Source: Pseudomonadota bacterium (GTDB lineage: Bacteria; Pseudomonadota; Gammaproteobacteria; Burkholderiales; Burkholderiaceae_C). From it: a stretch of DNA of 57,492 bases. The stretch is from assembly GCA_021805805.1 (NCBI GenBank), contig JAJZEB010000007.1, positions 1 through 57,492 on the forward strand, in the 5' to 3' direction. The position numbers were made by a program, and so were the translations under genes. The notes beneath the pieces were generated by a model that did no database searches, was not told the DNA's origin, and saw only the letters and a list, made by a program, of their open reading frames with translations. Each line of letters starts with the position of its first letter. Position 1 is the first letter of the stretch. This document shows, piece after piece, positions 10,035 to 19,476 of this stretch.

Positions 10035-10062
10035 ACTATAGCAGAGTTTCTTTGCTTGTCCA
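10035..10062 (-). promoter_or_regulatory. Promoter of tRNA-Leu
   Basis: On the minus strand a -35 TGGACA (10062-10057) and a -10 TATAGT (10040-10035) are separated by 16 nt. The -10 ends 10 nt before the mature tRNA 5' end. This is one of the best sigma-70-type promoters in the window. Confidence 0.7.
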
Positions 10063-10141
10063 GGCCCCGATCGTTGCGGCGACAATAGTCCGTTTCCACG
10101 GCGCGACACCGCGCCGCAACCGCAAGGACGAAAGGACCACC

Positions 10142-12436
10142 GTGATCGTTGAAGGCATCGTGCAGGGACACCGCGACGGTTACGGGATCGTCGCGGTCGA
10201 CGGCGGGACGGACGTGTACCTGCCGCCCGCGCAGATGCGCGGCGTGCTGCACCTCGATCGCGTGCGCGCGCGCATCGTTCGCCAGGACCGCCGCGGCCGC
10301 GCCGAGGGCCAACTGACCGAAATCGTGGAACGCTCGCCCAGGCCGGTGATCGGCCGCTTGCTGCACGAGAACGGCGTCTGGTTGCTCGCACCCGAGGACC
10401 GGCGCTACGCGCAGGACATCCTGATCCAGGGCGGAGCCCGCGGCGCAGCCCAGGCCGGGCAGGTGGTCAGCGTCGAGCTGATCGGGCCACCGATGCCGCA
10501 GGCGCAGTTGCTCGGGCGGGTCGTCGAGGTGCTCGGCGCGCTGCACGATCCGGGCATGGAAATCGAGATCGCGGTGCGCAAGTACGGCGTGCCGCATCGG
10601 TTCAGCGGCGGTGCGGAAAAACTTGCCGCTGCGCTGCCGACGACCGTGCGCGCACAGGACCGTGCCGGGCGCTGGGACCTGACCGACGTGCCGCTGGTGA
10701 CCATCGACGGCGAGGACGCGCGCGATTTCGACGATGCGGTGTACTGCGAGCCGGCGCGTGTCGGACGTCGCGACGGCTGGCGGCTGATCGTCGCCATCGC
10801 CGACGTGTCGCATTACGTGCAGTCCGGCGATGCGCTCGATGTCGACGCGCTGGAGCGCTCGACTTCGGTCTACTTCCCGCGGCGCGTGATTCCCATGCTG
10901 CCCGAGAAGCTGTCCAACGGTCTGTGCTCGCTGAACCCGGACGTCGACAGGCTGTGCATGGTGTGCGACATGCTGGTCGACGCCGATGGCGTGGTCAAGG
11001 CCTATCAGTTCTACACCGCGGTCATGCGCTCGCATGCTCGGCTGACTTACACCGAAGTCGCCGCGATGCTGGAGAACACACGCGGCGCCGAGGCGCTGGC
11101 ACGCGCCGACCTGCTGCCGCATCTGCTGAACCTGTACGACGTCTTCGTCGCCTTGCTGAAGGCGCGCGGTTCGCGCGGCGCGATCGATCTGGACGTGCCC
11201 GAGACCCAGATCGTCTGCGACGCCAGCGGCCGCATCGAGCGCATCGCGCTGCGCACGCGCAACGACGCGCATCGACTGATCGAGGAAAGCATGCTCGCGG
11301 CCAACGTCTGCGCAGCCGACCTGCTCAAGCGCAACCGCCATCCGGGGCTGTATCGGGTGCACGAGGGGCCGACTCCGGAGAAGCTCGCCACGCTGCGCGC
11401 GTACCTGAAGACGCTGAATCTGCCGCAGCAACTCGGCGATGAGCCGACTCCTGCCGACTACCAGCGTCTGGCCGAAGCGGCGCGCACGCGCGCGGACGCC
11501 ACGCAAGTCAGCATGCTCATGCTGCGCTCGATGCAGCAAGCCGTCTACAGCCCGCACAACGTCGGGCACTTCGGACTCGCCTACGAGGCGTATGCGCATT
11601 TCACGAGCCCCATCCGGCGCTACCCAGATCTGCTGACCCACCGCGCGATCAAGGCCGTGCTGCAGGGCGGCCGCTACGCATTGCAGTTGCCCGATGGATT
11701 CGCGCTGAACCTGCCGCCGCCGCCGCGCAGCGCTGCGGCGAAGCCCCGTGCCAGTGCCGCGGTGGCGTTGTGGGAGCGCGTCGGCCAGCACTGTTCGGCC
11801 AACGAGCGCCGGGCCGATGAGGCCACGCGCGACGTCGAGAGCTGGCTGAAATGCTGGTACATGCGCGACAAGCTCGGCGAGGAATACGTCGGCGCAGTGA
11901 CGGCGGTGACGTCGTTCGGAATATTCGTGCAGCTTGCGCAGCTGTATGTCGAGGGCCTCGTGCACGTCTCGGAGCTGGGCGCCGAGTATTTCCGCTTCGA
12001 TGAGGCGCGCAACGAATTGCGCGGCGAGCGCACCGGCCGCCGCTTCGGTCTCGGCGATCGCGTCGTGGTGCAGGTCGGCAGGGTCGATCTGGACGCGCGC
12101 AAGATCGATTTCCGGCTGGTCGTCGACGCCGCTTCGGCGCCGCGGCGCTCGCGCCCGGCACAGCCTTCGACCTTCGACGGCGGCGGCGACAGCGACCACA
12201 GCACATTCGACCTGCCGGCACCTGCGCGCGCCGCGCCGCCGCCGGAACCCGCGCGCGACAAGGGCAGGGCCAAGGCGGCGCCGAAAGGGCGTGCGCCGGG
12301 CACTGCGGCGAAGAGCGCAAAGCCCGCACCGCGCAAGGCGCGCGCTGCACGTGCGCCCGAGACCGCGCCCAAACCCGCGAAGGCGTCCAAGGCTTCGCGC
12401 GCTGCGGGCAAGCGCAGGGCGCGCACCGGCTCGTGA
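10142..12436 (+). CDS. rnr: Ribonuclease R (RNB-family 3'-5' exoribonuclease)
   Basis: This processive hydrolytic 3'-5' exoribonuclease degrades structured RNA and acts in rRNA, tRNA and trans-translation quality control. From the GTG at 10142 it has 764 residues. The order is N-terminal OB/cold-shock domains, the RNB catalytic core with the metal-binding IDGEDARDFDDAVY near residue 187 and HFTSPIRRYPDLLTHR, then an S1 domain (GAVTAVTSFGIFVQL), and a Lys/Ala/Pro-rich basic tail of about 80 residues. The GTG is preceded by AAAGGA at good spacing. An upstream TTG at 10052 is possible but lacks such a site. It ends 1 nt from the convergent NAD(P)HX repair gene. smpB, its functional partner, is 8 kb away. 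Confidence 0.93.
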   Translation: MIVEGIVQGHRDGYGIVAVDGGTDVYLPPAQMRGVLHLDRVRARIVRQDRRGRAEGQLTEIVERSPRPVIGRLLHENGVWLLAPEDRRYAQDILIQGGARGAAQAGQVVSVELIGPPMPQAQLLGRVVEVLGALHDPGMEIEIAVRKYGVPHRFSGGAEKLAAALPTTVRAQDRAGRWDLTDVPLVTIDGEDARDFDDAVYCEPARVGRRDGWRLIVAIADVSHYVQSGDALDVDALERSTSVYFPRRVIPMLPEKLSNGLCSLNPDVDRLCMVCDMLVDADGVVKAYQFYTAVMRSHARLTYTEVAAMLENTRGAEALARADLLPHLLNLYDVFVALLKARGSRGAIDLDVPETQIVCDASGRIERIALRTRNDAHRLIEESMLAANVCAADLLKRNRHPGLYRVHEGPTPEKLATLRAYLKTLNLPQQLGDEPTPADYQRLAEAARTRADATQVSMLMLRSMQQAVYSPHNVGHFGLAYEAYAHFTSPIRRYPDLLTHRAIKAVLQGGRYALQLPDGFALNLPPPPRSAAAKPRASAAVALWERVGQHCSANERRADEATRDVESWLKCWYMRDKLGEEYVGAVTAVTSFGIFVQLAQLYVEGLVHVSELGAEYFRFDEARNELRGERTGRRFGLGDRVVVQVGRVDLDARKIDFRLVVDAASAPRRSRPAQPSTFDGGGDSDHSTFDLPAPARAAPPPEPARDKGRAKAAPKGRAPGTAAKSAKPAPRKARAARAPETAPKPAKASKASRAAGKRRARTGS

Positions 12437-12437
12437 G

Positions 12438-13997
12438 TCAGCCTGCGCGCGACGGTGCGCCGCGCGCACGGCGCAGCACGTGCCAGGCGCGCAGCATCCA
12501 GTCGCCGAGTTCGCCGGCGCGCAGCGTCGGCCGCCGTGGGCGCGCCAGATCGGCTGCCGCGCCGTGCAACCAGACCGCGGCCTGGCCGGCCGCCAGCGGC
12601 GTCTCGGCGCGTGCCAGCAGCGCGCCGAGCGCGCCTGCCAGCACGTCGCCACTTCCGGCGGTGGCCAACAAGCCGTTGCCGCTGGGGTTGACCGCGCACG
12701 CGCCGTCGGGCGTGGCGATCACGCTGCCCGCTCCCTTGAGCACGCAGACCACGCCGTGTGCGGCAAGCGCGCGCGCCGCGCGCAAACGATCGGCCTGTAC
12801 CGCGCCGGCGTCGCAGCGCAGCAGGCGGGCCGCTTCCTGCGGATGCGGGGTCAGCCAGGCCGGAACCCGGCGTGCGCGCAGCGCGGCCCACAGGCTGCCG
12901 TCGCGTGGCTGCGCAGCGAGCAGATTCAGCGCGTCGGCGTCGAGCACCAGCGGACGGTCGATCGCGACCAGCGCGTCGAGCAGCGCCAGTGCGTCCTTGG
13001 AGGTCCCGGATCCGGGGCCGAAAACCGTGCATTGAGGCGAATCGGCGCGTGCTGCGCCCAGTTGCGCGAGCAGCGCGTCGGGTCGGCGCAGCATCAGCTC
13101 GGGCGCGTGGGTGTCGAGCAATGGCGCGGCCGGGTCGAGCGATGCCGCGTACACGCGTCCGGCGCCGAGCGCCAGCGCCGCGCGCGCGGCAAGCAGCAGC
13201 GCGCCGCCCATGCCGTCTGCGCCGCCGAACACGCGCACGTCGCCGCGCTGGCCCTTGTGCGCGGCCGCGGCCGGGTCGCCGAGCGCGCGCAAGGCATCGG
13301 TGGCGGCCACCAGCCGCGCGGCCGGACGGGCGCCGCAGTCGTCGACGCCCAGATCATCGACCCACAGTTCGCCGCAGGCGGCGCTCGCGCCGAACAGTCC
13401 GGGTTTGAGTCCGAGCAGGCTCAAGGTGACATCGGCACCGGCGCATTCGCCCGGCGTGGCACCGCTGTCGGCGTGCAACCCGCTGGGCAGATCGACCGCC
13501 AGCAGCGGAACGACACGCGCGCGCAGCGCGCGCAGCGCGTCGGCCAACGCACCGCGCGGCGCTTCGCGCAGGCCGATTCCGAGCAAGGCGTCGAGCAGCA
13601 GGTCGCAGCCCGCCGGCAGCGCGCCGTCCCAGCGGCGCGGCTGCACGCCGGCGTCGAGCGCACGCTGCAGCGCGGCGTGCCATCCCGTGCCGCGCGCCGA
13701 CCACGGTGCGGAGCTGCCGCAACCGACCAGAACGACATCGACCGCGCACCCGGCCTTGGCCAGGCAAGCCGCGGCTTCGAGGCCGTCGCCGCCGTTGTTG
13801 CCGGGACCGCACAGAATGCCGATGCGTCGGGCGGCGGCGAAGCGCGCTCGCGCCAGCGCGGCAACTGCCGCGCCGGCGCGGCGCATCAGGGTGTCCGGCG
13901 GCAGTGCGGTGCAGGCGACGCGTTCGCGTTGGCGCAGCGCTGCTTCGTCCCAAAGCGGCAACGCCGCGCCGAGCGTGAGGGCGTCAAGGCGCTGCAT
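12438..13997 (-). CDS. nnr: Bifunctional NAD(P)HX epimerase / ADP-dependent dehydratase
   Basis: This metabolite-repair enzyme epimerises R-NAD(P)HX and dehydrates S-NAD(P)HX back to NAD(P)H. Its 519 residues contain the YjeF N-terminal epimerase domain (about 1-220; GILCGPGNNGGDGLEAA) and a ribokinase-like dehydratase domain (about 230-500; HKGQRGDVRVFGG, FGPGSGTSKDA, LTPHPQEAARLL, NPSGNGLLATAGSGDVLAG). The architecture and length match bacterial Nnr. It converges on rnr and is divergent from aceA, with a 246-nt shared upstream region. Confidence 0.93.
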   Translation of the reverse strand: MQRLDALTLGAALPLWDEAALRQRERVACTALPPDTLMRRAGAAVAALARARFAAARRIGILCGPGNNGGDGLEAAACLAKAGCAVDVVLVGCGSSAPWSARGTGWHAALQRALDAGVQPRRWDGALPAGCDLLLDALLGIGLREAPRGALADALRALRARVVPLLAVDLPSGLHADSGATPGECAGADVTLSLLGLKPGLFGASAACGELWVDDLGVDDCGARPAARLVAATDALRALGDPAAAAHKGQRGDVRVFGGADGMGGALLLAARAALALGAGRVYAASLDPAAPLLDTHAPELMLRRPDALLAQLGAARADSPQCTVFGPGSGTSKDALALLDALVAIDRPLVLDADALNLLAAQPRDGSLWAALRARRVPAWLTPHPQEAARLLRCDAGAVQADRLRAARALAAHGVVCVLKGAGSVIATPDGACAVNPSGNGLLATAGSGDVLAGALGALLARAETPLAAGQAAVWLHGAAADLARPRRPTLRAGELGDWMLRAWHVLRRARGAPSRAG

Positions 13998-14146
13998 CGG
14001 CGGCCCGGCTCCAGGATTTCATCACGTGCAATGGATTTCCCATCATGTGATAAACGAGTGTTGCGCAGCAGTGTGAATCCGTTCAGGATAGCGGAGTCAC
14101 GTTCTGTATAGCGCAACGCAGCGCATAAGATGTTGAAAAATAAAGG

Positions 14147-14175
14147 CTAAAAATTTAGTCTTCTATAAGATAGAA
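14147..14175. promoter_or_regulatory. Twin palindromes upstream of isocitrate lyase
   Basis: Two perfect palindromes lie in an AT-rich block 70-100 nt before aceA: CTAAA-AA-TTTAG at 14147-14158 and TTCTAT-AAG-ATAGAA at 14161-14175. Glyoxylate-shunt genes are commonly under repressor or activator control, so operator function is plausible. The cognate regulator is not identifiable here. Confidence 0.45.
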
Positions 14176-14243
14176 CTCAATGCTGCAGCGCAACGGTGAG
14201 GTAAGCTTCAGCCATCGGTTTTGTTTCTTTCGGAGATCGTCTC

Positions 14244-15551
<1,308 letters not shown>

Positions 15552-15593
15552 GACGGCACGGAAACGACAAATACCCGAGGAGACACGCTGCAG

Positions 15594-15625
15594 CCGGGTC
15601 CGGTAAACGGACCCGGTTTTTTTTT
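15594..15625 (+). terminator. Rho-independent terminator of aceA
   Basis: A perfect 9-bp stem (CCGGGTCCG / CGGACCCGG) with loop GTAAA is followed by nine T residues (15617-15625). It lies 43 nt after the aceA stop. On the opposite strand there is no T-tract, so it is unidirectional. Confidence 0.95.
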
Positions 15626-15648
15626 GTGGTGCGCGACTGCGTGATCGC

Positions 15649-16047
15649 TCAGCGCCGCCCGCCGCCCGGGCCGAAACCGCCACCGCCTCCCGGCCCCATG
15701 CCGCCACCACCTCCCGGCCCCATGCCGCCACCGCCTCCCGGGCCCATGCCGCCACCTCCGCCCGGGCCCATGCCCGCGCCGCGCGGCGGTGGCGTGTCGG
15801 GCAGCTTGAATCCGCGCTCGCGCGCGCGCTGCTGCATCTGTCGGTGGTGCTCGGCGCGGATGCGTTCGCGCTCCGTGGCGCTGTGCGCCGCGCGCAAGCG
15901 CTGCCGGTACTCGATGCGCTCGCGCCGGGTCATCAGCTCGCTGCCGTAGATCTGCTGCTGCGCCTGCGCCGGCAGCGTGACGGCACCGAGCAGTGCGGTG
16001 CCGACACCGAGCAGCATCGCCCGGCGCGAGGTCAAGGTCGTTTTCAT
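15649..16047 (-). CDS. Secreted glycine-rich repeat protein, unknown function
   Basis: This 132-residue protein starts with a signal peptide (MKTTLTSRRAMLLGVGTALL, then PAQAQ). The SRRAML segment resembles a twin-arginine motif, so Tat export is possible. The mature part has an Arg/Gln/Glu-rich helical stretch (YRQRLRAAHSATERERIRAE) and then four copies of an MGPGGGGG unit before a Gly/Arg-rich end. The ATG at 16047 is preceded by AGGAG, and a perfect 20-bp hairpin begins 10 nt upstream of the ATG. I do not recognise a family. The repeats are low-complexity, so similarity searches will be unreliable. Confidence 0.75.
   Translation of the reverse strand: MKTTLTSRRAMLLGVGTALLGAVTLPAQAQQQIYGSELMTRRERIEYRQRLRAAHSATERERIRAEHHRQMQQRARERGFKLPDTPPPRGAGMGPGGGGGMGPGGGGGMGPGGGGGMGPGGGGGFGPGGGRR
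15677..15772 (-). repeat. Four tandem 24-bp repeats encoding MGPGGGGG units
   Basis: Four adjacent 24-nt units (15677-15700, 15701-15724, 15725-15748, 15749-15772) differ only at a few third positions. They lie in frame within the Gly-rich protein gene. Copy-number change by slippage would change protein length in 8-residue steps without a frameshift. Confidence 0.9.
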
Positions 16048-16057
16048 GGAGCTTCTC

Positions 16058-16103
16058 CTGGAATGGCCGGCCGCGCCACCTGAGGCGCGGCCGGCCATTC
16101 CAG
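16058..16103. repeat. Perfect 20-bp inverted repeat, 6-nt loop
   Basis: Positions 16058-16077 (CTGGAATGGCCGGCCGCGCC) are the exact reverse complement of 16084-16103. On the minus strand this hairpin lies in the 5' leader of the Gly-rich gene and its base includes the first bases of the CAGGAG ribosome-binding sequence. A small GGAG-AAG-CTCC stem follows directly before the ATG. No T-tract follows on either side, so a simple terminator is not indicated. Confidence 0.9.
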
Positions 16104-16189
16104 GCTAGTCGAGCGCGCTGCGCGCGACGTTGATCCAGGCGGGATTCGGGGTTCGATGTAACTCGATGTGAACCCCGAGCCGATTCGCC

Positions 16190-16203
16190 TTGATATACGT
16201 CAA
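16190..16203. promoter_or_regulatory. FNR/ANR-like box upstream of the hflKC-nramp-terC operon
   Basis: TTGATATACGTCAA matches the FNR/ANR half-site pattern TTGAT-N4-ATCAA at 9 of 10 defined positions. It lies 113 nt before the HflK-like start. A possible -10 TATGTT (16244-16249) would put the box centre about 60 nt upstream of the transcription start, a class I activator position. No good -35 is present, which fits activation. It could instead serve the divergent Gly-rich gene. Confidence 0.55.
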
Positions 16204-16302
16204 GCCGCCCCGAGTTCGGCGCCGTCGCGGCGTCGATCCATCGTATGTTCGTGCCCTCGGGGACGAGGGGCGCGCGTGGCGCCGCACTTGGAGGAGGATG
16301 CG

Positions 16303-17322
16303 TTGCAGCACGAAGTGGCCGGACCGCCGGCAGCCGGTTGGAAGCCGTGGCTGGGCTACGTCGTCGACGTGCTCGATCTGCGCGGCCGCGGTCGCAGGCT
16401 GCTGCTCGTGCTCATCGCCGTGGGTTGGGTCCTCAGCGGCTTTTACATGGTACAGCCCGACGAGCAGGGAATCGTCCTGCGCTTCGGCCGCTGGATCGGC
16501 ACCACCGCGCCGGGCGCGCATTACCACCTGCCGTGGCCGATCGAATCGGTGCGTCTGCCGCGGGTGACGCGGATCAACGAGATGCAGCTCGGTATCGCCG
16601 CAGGGCCGACCTTGCCCGACGGCCAGCAGATCCCGGCCAACCAGATGCTGACCGGGGACGAGAACATCGTCGAGGTCGGTTGCACGGTGTTCTGGCGCAT
16701 CGGGAGCGCCGGTGACTATCTGTTCAAGGTCAGCAACCCGCAGCACATGCTCAGGATCGCTGCCGAATCCGCGCTGCGCGACGTCGTCGCCCGCACGCCG
16801 CTGCAGGCGACGATGTCCAACGGCCGGCAGCAAGTGGCGCTGCAGACCCAGGCGCTGCTGCAGCACTGGCTCGACGAGGAGCAATCGGGAATTGTCGTCA
16901 CCCAGGTGCAGCTGCAGCGGGCGAATCCGCCGACTCAGGTGGTCGATGCCTTCAACGACGTGCAGCGCGCGCGCGCCGACCGCCAGCGCCTGCGCAACCT
17001 CGGCCTTGCCTACCGCAACAAGGTGATCCCGATCGCGCATGGCATGGCCGCACGCATCGTGCAGGGTGCGTACGCGTATCAGGCGACCACGGTCCACGTC
17101 GCCCGTGGCCAGGCCAAGCGTTTCGACGCGTTGTATGCCACCTACCGCAAGGCGAAGAACGTCACCGCGTGGCGGCTGTATTACGACAGCATGGATGCGG
17201 TGCTGGCGCATGCCGGCAAGGTGGTCGTGATCGACTCGGGCAAGCATTCGGTTCCCGGAGTCATTCCGTACCTGAACCTGCCCAATGCGAAGGCCGCGGC
17301 GAACGCCGGAGGGGCACGATGA
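16303..17322 (+). CDS. hflK: HflK-like SPFH (band 7) membrane protease modulator
   Basis: This membrane-anchored SPFH protein forms the K half of an HflK/HflC-type pair, which normally builds a cage around FtsH and modulates its proteolysis. It has 339 residues from the TTG at 16303, which is preceded by AGGAGG at 5-nt spacing. An in-frame GTG at 16276 is an alternative. A single N-terminal membrane segment (about 28-48) is followed by the SPFH domain starting VQPDEQGIVLRFGRW. It then has GAHYHLPWPIE, LTGDENIVEVGCTVFWRI, and a long helical C-terminus. Its gene context (Nramp and TerC proteins) is not the usual hflX-hflK-hflC locus, so it may be a specialised paralog. Its stop overlaps the hflC start (ATGA). 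Confidence 0.85.
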   Translation: MQHEVAGPPAAGWKPWLGYVVDVLDLRGRGRRLLLVLIAVGWVLSGFYMVQPDEQGIVLRFGRWIGTTAPGAHYHLPWPIESVRLPRVTRINEMQLGIAAGPTLPDGQQIPANQMLTGDENIVEVGCTVFWRIGSAGDYLFKVSNPQHMLRIAAESALRDVVARTPLQATMSNGRQQVALQTQALLQHWLDEEQSGIVVTQVQLQRANPPTQVVDAFNDVQRARADRQRLRNLGLAYRNKVIPIAHGMAARIVQGAYAYQATTVHVARGQAKRFDALYATYRKAKNVTAWRLYYDSMDAVLAHAGKVVVIDSGKHSVPGVIPYLNLPNAKAAANAGGAR

Positions 17323-18197
17323 AACCGAGCTGGCGGGGTGCCGGGTTGATCGCGTCGCTGCTGGTGCTGTGGGGCGCCGCGTCGACGTTCTACGTGCTTC
17401 CGCAGGGGCGGATCGACGTGCTGTTGCGCTTCGGCGCGCCGGTGCGTGTCGACCGCACTGCCGGGCTGAAATTCAAGATTCCGTTCGCCGATACCGTGCA
17501 CATCTACGATGCGCGGCTGCAGACACTCGCGCCGCCGCCACAGGAGTTGATCCTCGGCGATGAAAAACGCCTGGCGGTCGAGACCTTCACGACGTATCGC
17601 ATCGTCGACCCGCTGCGTTTCTACCAGGCCCTGATGACCAACGGTCAGGCCCAGTTCCAGCTCGACCAGCTGGTCGGAACGTCGTTGCGCATGGTGCTGG
17701 GGACGGTTCCGCTGCGCGCGCTGCTTTCGGTGCAGCGCCGGGCGGTGATCGCGCGCGTTGCCGCCGCAGTCAAGGCCAAGGCCGCGACGCTGGGCGTCTC
17801 GGTGCACGAAGTGCGGCTGCACCGCGCCGACCTGCCGCTCGGGGCCAGCGAGTCGATCTACGCGCGGATGCGCTCGTCGCGGCAACGCGAGGCCAAGCAA
17901 CTTCGCGCACAGGGCGCGGAGTGGCAACAGGAAATCGAGGCCGAGGCGAACCGCGATCGCACCGTGATCCTCGCCCAGGCCGAGCAGACCAGCCAGGTCA
18001 TCCGCGGCCAGGCGGACGCACAGGCCAACCGCATCCTCGCCCAGGCGTACGACCAGGATCCGAAGTTCTACCGCTACTACCGCGCGTTGCTGACGTATCG
18101 CCACGCGCTCGCCGCGTCGGGCGCGACTCTGGTGCTGAGCCCGGATTCGGCGCTGCTGCGCGCGCTCAAGCACGGTCCGGCGGCCGGCGTGCGTTGA
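17319..18197 (+). CDS. hflC: HflC-like SPFH (band 7) protein
   Basis: This is the partner of the preceding HflK-like protein: 292 residues with one N-terminal membrane helix (about 7-27; GLIASLLVLWGAASTFYVLP). The SPFH core follows (VLLRFGAPVRVDRTAGLKFKIPF, LGDEKRLAVETFTTYRIVDP), then a charged helical region with EIEAEANRDRTVILAQAEQTS, the hallmark of HflC. The ATGA overlap with the K subunit implies coupled, equimolar translation. Canonical HflC is slightly longer. The Nramp gene starts 23 nt after the stop, and an in-frame TTG overlapping the stop is also possible. Confidence 0.87.
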   Translation: MKPSWRGAGLIASLLVLWGAASTFYVLPQGRIDVLLRFGAPVRVDRTAGLKFKIPFADTVHIYDARLQTLAPPPQELILGDEKRLAVETFTTYRIVDPLRFYQALMTNGQAQFQLDQLVGTSLRMVLGTVPLRALLSVQRRAVIARVAAAVKAKAATLGVSVHEVRLHRADLPLGASESIYARMRSSRQREAKQLRAQGAEWQQEIEAEANRDRTVILAQAEQTSQVIRGQADAQANRILAQAYDQDPKFYRYYRALLTYRHALAASGATLVLSPDSALLRALKHGPAAGVR

Positions 18198-18220
18198 GCC
18201 GGAACGGGTTGTCGGGCGAC

Positions 18221-19453
18221 ATGCAGCGCGAACTCGCCATGCACCACAGGCTGCTGCGCGCAGCCAGCGTGCTCGGCCCCGGACTGGTCGTGATGCTCGC
18301 CGACACCGATGCCGGCAGCGTGATCACCGTGGCACAAAGCGGCGCGCAGTGGGGTTACCGCATGCTGGCTTTGCAGTTGCTGGTGATTCCGCTGATGTTC
18401 GTCGCCCAGGAGCTGACCGTGCGGCTGGCGCTGTGCAGCGGGCGCGGCTTCGGCGAGCTGGTGCTCGAGCGCTACGGCCGCACGCTGGCCTGGATCTCGA
18501 TGGCCACGCTGGTGCTGAGCTGCTTTGGCGCGCTGATCACCGAGATCAGCGGCCTGGCCGGTGCGGGCCAGCTGTTCGGCGTTCCGGTCTGGGCAAGCGC
18601 GCTGGCGGTGTGCACGGCGATTTTCGCGATGGTCGCCACCGGCAGCTATGCTTCGGTCGAGCGCATCGCGCTCGGTCTGGGGGCGTTCGAACTGGCGTTC
18701 CTGGTGGTCGCGTGGGCCGCGCACCCGAACTGGTCGACGATCGGCCGGCAGATGCTGCAGCAGCCGCTTGGCCATCGCGACTACCTGTACCTGGTGGCGG
18801 CGAACCTGGGAACCAGCATCATGCCGTGGACGCTCTTCTACCAGCAGTCGGCGCTGATCGACAAGGGCATGGGCCCCGGCGATCTGCGCGCGGCGCGGAT
18901 GGACACCCTGGCCGGAGCGGTGTTGTGCCAGCTCATCACGGTCGCGGTGCTGGTCGCCTCGGCGGCCGCCTTCGGCGGCGACGCGCGCGCGCTGGACAGC
19001 GTGCCGCAGATCGCCGAGGCGTTCACGCCCGCGCTCGGTCCGCTGGTCGGGCACGTCGTGTTCGCGATGGCGCTTGTCGGTGGCGCGCTGGTCGCGACCA
19101 TTGTCGTCAGCCTTTCCGCGGCGTGGGCGCTGGGCGAGATCCGCGGCGTACGCCATTCGCTGGCCGCGCATCCGCGCGAGGCGCCCTGGTTCTACGCCTC
19201 GTTCGGGCTGCTGCTGGCCGGCGCCGGCGCCGTGGTCGCCTCGGGAGTCAACCTGGTGCGGCTGTCGATCGCCACCGGGGTGCTCAACGCGCTGCTGCTT
19301 CCGGTGGTGCTCGGCCTGCTGTACTGGCTGGCGCGCACGGCGTTGCCCGAGCGCAGCCGACTGCGCGGCAGCTATGCGCTGGCGGTCGGTGCCGCGCTGG
19401 CGGCGACTTCGGCGCTGGCGTTGTTCAGCGGCATTGGCGGAATCATCGGCTGA
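18221..19453 (+). CDS. Nramp-family divalent metal transporter, divergent subgroup
   Basis: This 410-residue polytopic membrane protein has about 11 hydrophobic segments. The TM1 motif is DAGS in LADTDAGSVITVAQSGAQWGY, where canonical Nramp has DPGN: the Asp is kept and Asn is replaced by Ser. In TM6 the canonical MPH is MPW (LGTSIMPWTLFYQQS), so the metal-ligand Met is kept but the proton-linked His is replaced by Trp. The family imports Mn, Fe or, in some clades, Mg; substrate and proton coupling cannot be assigned here. It lies third in the SPFH operon. ATG 18221 was chosen; TTG 18194 overlapping the hflC stop is an alternative. Confidence 0.85.
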   Translation: MQRELAMHHRLLRAASVLGPGLVVMLADTDAGSVITVAQSGAQWGYRMLALQLLVIPLMFVAQELTVRLALCSGRGFGELVLERYGRTLAWISMATLVLSCFGALITEISGLAGAGQLFGVPVWASALAVCTAIFAMVATGSYASVERIALGLGAFELAFLVVAWAAHPNWSTIGRQMLQQPLGHRDYLYLVAANLGTSIMPWTLFYQQSALIDKGMGPGDLRAARMDTLAGAVLCQLITVAVLVASAAAFGGDARALDSVPQIAEAFTPALGPLVGHVVFAMALVGGALVATIVVSLSAAWALGEIRGVRHSLAAHPREAPWFYASFGLLLAGAGAVVASGVNLVRLSIATGVLNALLLPVVLGLLYWLARTALPERSRLRGSYALAVGAALAATSALALFSGIGGIIG

Positions 19454-19476
19454 CGCAGCGAAACGGGAACGCGCAC

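Noticed and set aside
15677-15772. CRISPR-like regular repeats
   Set aside because: The units are contiguous, in frame and encode Gly-rich octapeptides. There are no spacers.
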